Origin: Acanthaster planci
Lineage: Eukaryota; Echinodermata; Asteroidea; Valvatida; Acanthasteridae
DNA: 64,000 nucleotides
Reading direction: 5' to 3'
Assembly: GCF_001949145.1 (NCBI RefSeq)
Contig: NW_019091474.1
Coordinates: 1,111,715-1,175,714 of the forward strand
A program made the translations under genes and the position numbers. Under the pieces are notes generated by a model. It saw only the letters and a list, made by a program, of their open reading frames with translations, did not search any database and had not been told where the DNA came from. Positions 59,056 through 64,000 of this stretch are shown piece by piece. Each line of letters opens with the position of its first letter. Position 1 is the first letter of the stretch.

Positions 59056-60323
59056 GAGGGTGCACCCTGGTAATTAGGCCCTAAATATGTCCGCCGAGCT
59101 TATTAATAAAGTTATACACTTCAAAATATTCTATATTAGAGAGTCATGAGAGCCATGAAATTGAGTAATTGGAGAAATATGGCACTGAATCCCTGGCCCG
59201 GACTCTGGGCTTCAAATTCTGAGTAATTTGGATGCAGTTGGGTCCGAAAATGGCACTATTTGGCCGTTTTGCAGAAGGATGGTTTTTCAAAATGGCTGCT
59301 TTTCTGGGCAGGGACATTTTCTTCATTTTAGGGGTGGTCTACTTCTGGTGAAAATTTCTAAAAAATCCATAGGTCAACCCCCCGAAAATGAAAGGAAAAT
59401 GAAAGGGGACATGTCGATCATCGTATTTCTGTGCAGCCTGGACACCTGTGAGAGTTGTGAGTATTTTTTAAAATTATTGCAAAGTGTGGGGATTTATCAT
59501 TGCAGTCTATGGGAATTTACTTGTAGTGGTGCACCCCTATGGGCGCGTATTTGCGTATTTCGTATTTGGTATAGTGCAACCTTAGTGTGGTTCCCTGACC
59601 ACATATTTCCCAGACGTCTCTGTACATAATCTTGACGAGAGTTGTCGGAATTACTGGGTCTGATTTCCAAAGCAACATAAACGTTCGTCACGCGATCGCG
59701 ATTACGCCGTGTTTTTATTTTTGTCACATGACGTACGGCCATATGAAAGTGCAGATGTGCGCGGGGATCGTTGAGCGATGAGAGGTAAGGATGGTAGAAA
59801 AAAAGTACAATAATAATAGGTTAAATTCTCCAAAATCCACAAGAGCCCGGATGTTCTATACAGGTAGAAGTTCATTAAGGGGTATGCCTGAAATTATAGG
59901 GCGCATAAGCACTACACATACAACTTTACAAGCCACGTTGCCAATGATGAGCCACAATACATCCAAATAGAACTTGAGCATGTTATTATTATTGGCCTAT
60001 TAATTATTTTATTCATGCCAACAATGTACACCACAAAGGGCTGGGCACATCCAGTTGTGTGAGATTAAAAATATAAAAAAAACTATATAAATAGGCATAT
60101 GTGTATGCATAATGATACAATGTACATGTGCACATTTATGCAAATACATTGTTAATGTTAAAAGAAATGGGTAAAAACACCCTGACATTTAAGAATTGTT
60201 AAAAACGACAATAATAAAAAAAAACCCAATAATTAATCATTGAAAAGGATCCCAATATCTAAGACAATAGATATACAAGTAACAAAACAATAACCAGTGA
60301 TAACTGACTATAACAAATAAGTG
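59056..60323. other. gene-free stretch
   Basis: A 133-codon plus-strand frame (59228-59629) shows no recognisable domain or splice context. Nothing else supported. Confidence 0.45.
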
Positions 60324-60420
60324 TAGCCCCACTAGTGTGGCACGGACTCTCACTCCCGATCCATCCTCAGTAAGGATGGATCGGGAATGAGAGTCCGTGC
60401 CACACTAGTGCGTGGGGCTA
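60324..60420. repeat. 97-bp near-perfect hairpin
   Basis: Left arm TAGCCCCACTAGTGTGGCAC then GGACTCTCACTCCCGATCCATCCT; loop CAGTA; right arm AGGATGGATCGGGAATGAGA then GTCCGTGCCACACTAGTGCGTGGGGCTA. Arms of 44 and 48 nt with only a few mismatches and a small bulge. Could be a fold-back element or an RNA hairpin precursor; no coding capacity. Confidence 0.85.
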
Positions 60421-60671
60421 GAATAAGTGATACTTCCCAGAACACGATATGAGTTTAAACAAGTATGTGAATACATGTACATGTAAACTAACAACGAGGG
60501 GATAGAGAGAAGCGTGATTAACTGTGAAGTAACTCAAATTTTATTGTTATAGCGATACCTCAATACTTAATTAATTAAAAAATGTATGGATTCTGGCCGA
60601 AAGAGATGCGTGTGTTGGCAGTATGCTACAGTTGATTAATTTGGATAGAAAACACTTGTTTTCAGCAACGT

Positions 60672-61125
60672 TTAAAAAGCTGAAAAGGGCTGGAAGACGA
60701 TAGCATTATGAACGTATTCAGGGAGGTTAGACCATAAACAAGGAAACAGATGAAAACAAGATAAGGGTAAAGGTTGAGTTCTGGCTTGAAGATGATTAAA
60801 GCTAATTACGTCTGAATGCCTACAGTTTACCATTACTCTATGACTACACAATTCACATTTGACAAGATTAAAGAAACATTTGGATACATAAGACCACACC
60901 GCAAAATTACGTTGATTGGATAAAGTGGGCCAGTTGAGAGTATCCAGTCTTTTTACATATGACATAACCCCACGTTTCTGACCCAAGACAAACCGAGTGG
61001 CCCGATGCTGGATATTTTCTAGACGATCTTGTTTTTTGGTTATGTGGCAACCAGGCGGGAACACCATACTCTAGGATAGGAAGTACAAGGGCCTTATAAA
61101 TGCACAGTTTGGCAGGGACTGAGGA
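60672..61125 (-). mobile_element. LINE reverse-transcriptase C-terminal fragment
   Basis: A minus-strand frame (61067-60672) encodes QDRLENIQHRATRFVLGQKR, then MSYVKRLDTLNWPTLSNQRN and a tail ending LWSNLPEYVHNAIVFQPFSAF. This is the usual ending of CR1/jockey-like LINE proteins (LE.VQ.RATR....R, RL..L.WPTL..RR, .W..LP..V). Just upstream in another frame LCIYKALVLPILEYGVPAWL continues the same protein, so one frameshift is present. It is 5'-truncated and unrelated in sequence to the 23-27 kb LINE. Confidence 0.82.
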
Positions 61126-62652
61126 CTCTTGACAGGTAAAATATCTCCCTTCCTTTTTTTACAGTTTACATTTCTTGACAAAATGACAGAATCACTAAAA
61201 ATCAGAAATTTCACACGATTTTATGGTGTGTCCGGACCCAAGTGGACACTTTATAGGGCTGAGTCAATTTGAATAATTCACTATTCGACCTTCAGTTTGA
61301 TCGAATATTTGCCTATCTACCGGCAGATTGTTGATAAACAAACCATATACAAAATCACTTACAGTAACACACACAATGTACTTTATAATCAATAAATAGC
61401 TTCTTATGTCTAGGAGTATCTCCAGCAACGATTTGGCAAGATCTACGAGACGAACAAGACTTACAGCCCTGTCGAAAATTTTCATTCCTTTTAAATTGTT
61501 TAATGAATAAGTTACTTTTAAAATCGTAAGTTTTTTGACGCTTTTCATTTGAACCTTCGTGAAACAAGCCTCCATAGTGCAATGACGATCAATTGAATAT
61601 TCGGATATTCGGCACAACCCTAACACTTCATGTTTAAAAACAATCTGTTTTGTGGAGATAACCCGTGAAATGCTATGGTGCATCGTATACCATGTACTCC
61701 TACAGACATTACACTCTGCAATGCAGACATCGTGTCTTGAAATCGCACCCCTAAAAATTATTTGAGATTCATTTCCTCACAGGAACTTGGCTACCCGATA
61801 TCACACTTTGCTGTGGTTACATAATACAAAAACAGATATTGATATTCCCTTCTTTTAATTTTACGATGCGGCCATACCTCATCTTCATATTTTCAACCTG
61901 TTTTTTTTTTTTCTACAAATGACGCTACAGGACACACCCCTCAATGGCATGGTTTGCGTATATAAACACTAGTGAACCAATTCAGACAATCCCGGACAAA
62001 TCTTGTTGGGCTTCCAGCCCCCAGACCCCTTTCAATGTTATGTGCGGTCTGCGCTCCGACTGGACATGATCACATTGACCGGAGGAATGGAGGAAGGGGG
62101 CTGGAGAGCTATTGCCAAGTGTCCCGACAAGTTTGTCCAGGATTAGAATTAGTAGTAGTTGGTACGGGTACTTCCAGAACAGGAAGGTTTATACAAACCC
62201 TAGGCCTATAGGCCATGATAGCAATGTACAAACTACATGTAGCATACATAAATGCTGTGTTGGCTGTTTCGATTGTGCCAACTTACTCTGCCATCAAGAT
62301 AATTGTGCAACAAAATTTCATTCATTCCTGCTTGTTGAGGTTAGATGTGTGCCGGGGAGGTCGATGTATGTATGTACATGTCTCATTAAAATGATGAAAT
62401 TCATTCATTTTGCCCGTCCATGCCACAAAACATCAGTAGCAGCTCTCTCATTCGTCAGCAGCATGGCAACTCGACCAATTGCAACATACATGTAGCTCCT
62501 ATCTTCAACTTTTCTCCAGATGTAGATGAAAGCTGAGATAAGATTGGTTGTGGGAATAGAAAATTGGTCAAAAACTCTGTAGTGTTTATGACAGCATTGG
62601 TTTTGTGCCTGCAGGTGGTGGTGGTGTTATTTAAACCTCTGATTTCATAAAC
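61126..62652. other. upstream region of the DUF4062 gene
   Basis: No exon recognised. A 139-codon minus-strand frame (61264-61683) and overlapping plus-strand frames at 61972-62495 have no domain I can name. TACATGTA-type words recur near 62230, 62375 and 62490. Confidence 0.45.
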
Positions 62653-62877
62653 ATGGGGTCTGGGTCATCTCAAGTCATTGATGGCGATCCGTCTGGCTCC
62701 AGTGAAGTCAAATACGCCGTCCAACGGACCTGGGACCAGCTTGACCAGTCAGCCAGCCAGAGGTTGAAGGGAGACAAGAGACAGGTCAGCCAGAGGTCGG
62801 GGTGGAAGAGCATCCCTGTCTTTGTGTCGTCACGGTTTAAAGATTTCCATGCGGAGAGAGAAGTCCTTATGAAACAG
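62653..62877 (+). CDS. first coding exon of a DUF4062-type (NACHT/WD or TPR family) protein
   Basis: 75 codons from ATG to a GT donor (AAACAG/gtgagg), phase 0. It begins MGSGSSQVIDGDPSGSSEVK, where Gly2 and Ser6 fit an N-myristoylation signal, and contains IPVFVSSRFKDFHAEREVLM followed by KQ. The V-F-V-S-S-x-F-x-D-x-x-x-E-R-x-x-L pattern is the start of the DUF4062 module found before NACHT domains in TEP1- and NWD-type proteins and in TPR-rich relatives. The expected continuation (V-F-P-x-L) would begin in the next exon, outside the window. The molecule is probably cytosolic and membrane-tethered; role unknown. Confidence 0.7.
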
Positions 62878-63822
62878 GTGAGGCTCTATGCAGACCTTGT
62901 AAAATTTGGCTAACTTTCTATTTCAAACTTCAGTCAGCATAAATTTGCTGCAGACTGTCAACTACCACGTTGAGAGTCTTTCATGTTAAAATAAATTAAA
63001 ATGTACAAGTTTCTTCCTGAATGGGCTATGTATTAAAGAGAATAATATTGATTGAAGTGATTGTAAGAGCAAATGTGATGCAGAAAGTAAATGTAGAGAC
63101 CAAACGCCATAATTTTGTCTGCAACAAATTACATGTAGTTTATTTTACCAATAAACTGATCTTGTATTAAATGCAAGTCCGTTTTTATGAACTGCATATA
63201 ATCTTCATTGTCCCAAGTTTTTGGAACACTCAGAAACCAGTATTGAGATTGCTGCTATTTTCCTCAGAAATGAAAGACAGCTTATTTAGGCTGAAATACA
63301 CATTGAGCACCCAGCTTTTTCACTTTCCCAAAATGCTCTTGAGAAAAAACCACTGATGTTCCTAGATACCCAGCCAGACTTTTGCCCAGTATTTAGGTAG
63401 GCCTACAAGTTGAATGTGAACAAGGATCTCTTGTGAGAACTGTCCGGACTGTATCAGAAAGGCCCTATTTTTTACATTTTCCTTTCTGGAAATGCTCAGG
63501 TTTTCCCAGATCTGCGTGCTTGGTGCGAGTCCAGGAGGCTGCACCTGGTGGAGTGTGACCTTCGTTGGGTAAGACTTAGTGCTATCCCAGAGTCCTTTTT
63601 TGCTACGACACATCCTCAGTCCTTCAAAGAAAATCCTCCAACTGTGTTTGTTTAAAAACTGGATCCTCAAAAATCCTCCATTTCTTAAATGTTTTCCTTG
63701 GAGGGATGAGTGTTGCCTTTAATCCTTCAAAATTCCTAGCAATTCCTGTCCTGATGTTGAGACTGTTTGAATACCATCCTTGAGCACTGCAATGGATTTC
63801 AGATATAATCTCGGCCAAAATT
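62878..63822 (+). other. intron 1 of the DUF4062 gene (start)
   Basis: No exon or RNA gene recognised up to the SINE. Contains several CAAAATCCTCC/TCCTTCAAAG-like repeated words around 63610-63740. Confidence 0.5.
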
Positions 63823-64000
63823 GGAGTGCCGTGGCCTTGTGGTTCAGAGCGTCAGATTCGTAGTCGGCGGGTACAGCCGCAGGTTGCGGGTTCAAATCCA
63901 GCCTAGGGTCATGGTGGGTGTGCCCTTTGGCAAGGCACTTTGTCACTCCTTGCCTCTGTCCACCCGGGAGTAATTGGGTACCTGTGAGGGCGTCAAGCCA
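63823..64000 (+). mobile_element. tRNA-derived SINE, running off the window
   Basis: GTGGCCTTGTGGTTCAGAGC (A-box region) and GGGTTCAAATCC (B box, 63888-63899) form a tRNA-like head. They are followed by a body with TTTGGCAAGGCACTTTGTCA, TTGCCTCTGTCCACCCGGGA and GTAATTGGGTACCTGTGAGG, typical of SINE bodies in marine deuterostomes. The 3' tail is beyond the window. Confidence 0.8.

Noticed and set aside
59228-59629. 133-codon plus-strand frame as a gene
   Set aside because: No domain, and the composition looks like ordinary intergenic sequence.

Overview
The window looks like nuclear DNA of a marine invertebrate deuterostome, most likely an echinoderm or close relative. The coding parts are split into short exons with GT-AG introns. 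The background is AT-rich, with frequent TACATGTA and TAGGCCTA words, many dispersed repeats, frequent runs of G or C, and two assembly gaps (36002-36121 and 48669-48899). There are no operons, and almost every long open frame is a chance frame or the shadow of an exon. Species assignment is inference; the exon structures were read directly from the sequence.

Region by region: (1) 1-5700 holds a complete three-exon gene for the sperm fibrous-sheath/ciliary protein SPA17 on the minus strand, with an identical CTCF-like 17-mer outside each end. (2) 7414-15942 holds a five-exon plus-strand gene for a secreted protein with a signal peptide, an F-type (fucolectin-like) domain and a C-terminal PAN/Apple-like domain. 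All its introns are phase 1. A dead copy of its first exon lies about 300 bp upstream, and a decayed piggyBac transposase sits in its second intron. (3) 21255-29950 holds a second tandem copy with the signal-peptide exon and the PAN exon, but I find no lectin exons. Its 8.3 kb intron carries an antisense LINE, itself interrupted by a Ty3/gypsy pol fragment and by an unidentified segment. (4) 28.2-36.2 kb is repeat-rich. It includes a CpG-rich inverted-repeat element, a tRNA-like element between inverted repeats, and a decayed C-terminal fragment of an ABCC-type transporter.

(5) 38.8-50.6 kb is the most unusual part: a minus-strand secreted protein gene built from two families of duplicated micro-exons. 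A signal-peptide exon with a TATA box upstream is followed by three 51-bp exons about 1.5 kb apart and five 18/30-bp exons about 0.83 kb apart. The short exons encode Gly-rich, collagen-like pieces. Every exon is phase 1-1, so any number of copies stays in frame. A 3' end was not identified. (6) 52.5-57.2 kb is a cluster of decayed copies of one gene end (TIR-like tail plus 3' flank), arranged as two plus-strand copies facing two minus-strand copies. (7) 58.7-64 kb holds an inverted repeat partner of 46.5 kb, a long hairpin, a LINE tail, the first coding exon of a DUF4062-type protein (NACHT/WD or TPR family) and a tRNA-derived SINE running off the end.

The common theme is growth of secreted-protein genes by duplication of phase-1 exons, with transposons filling the introns.
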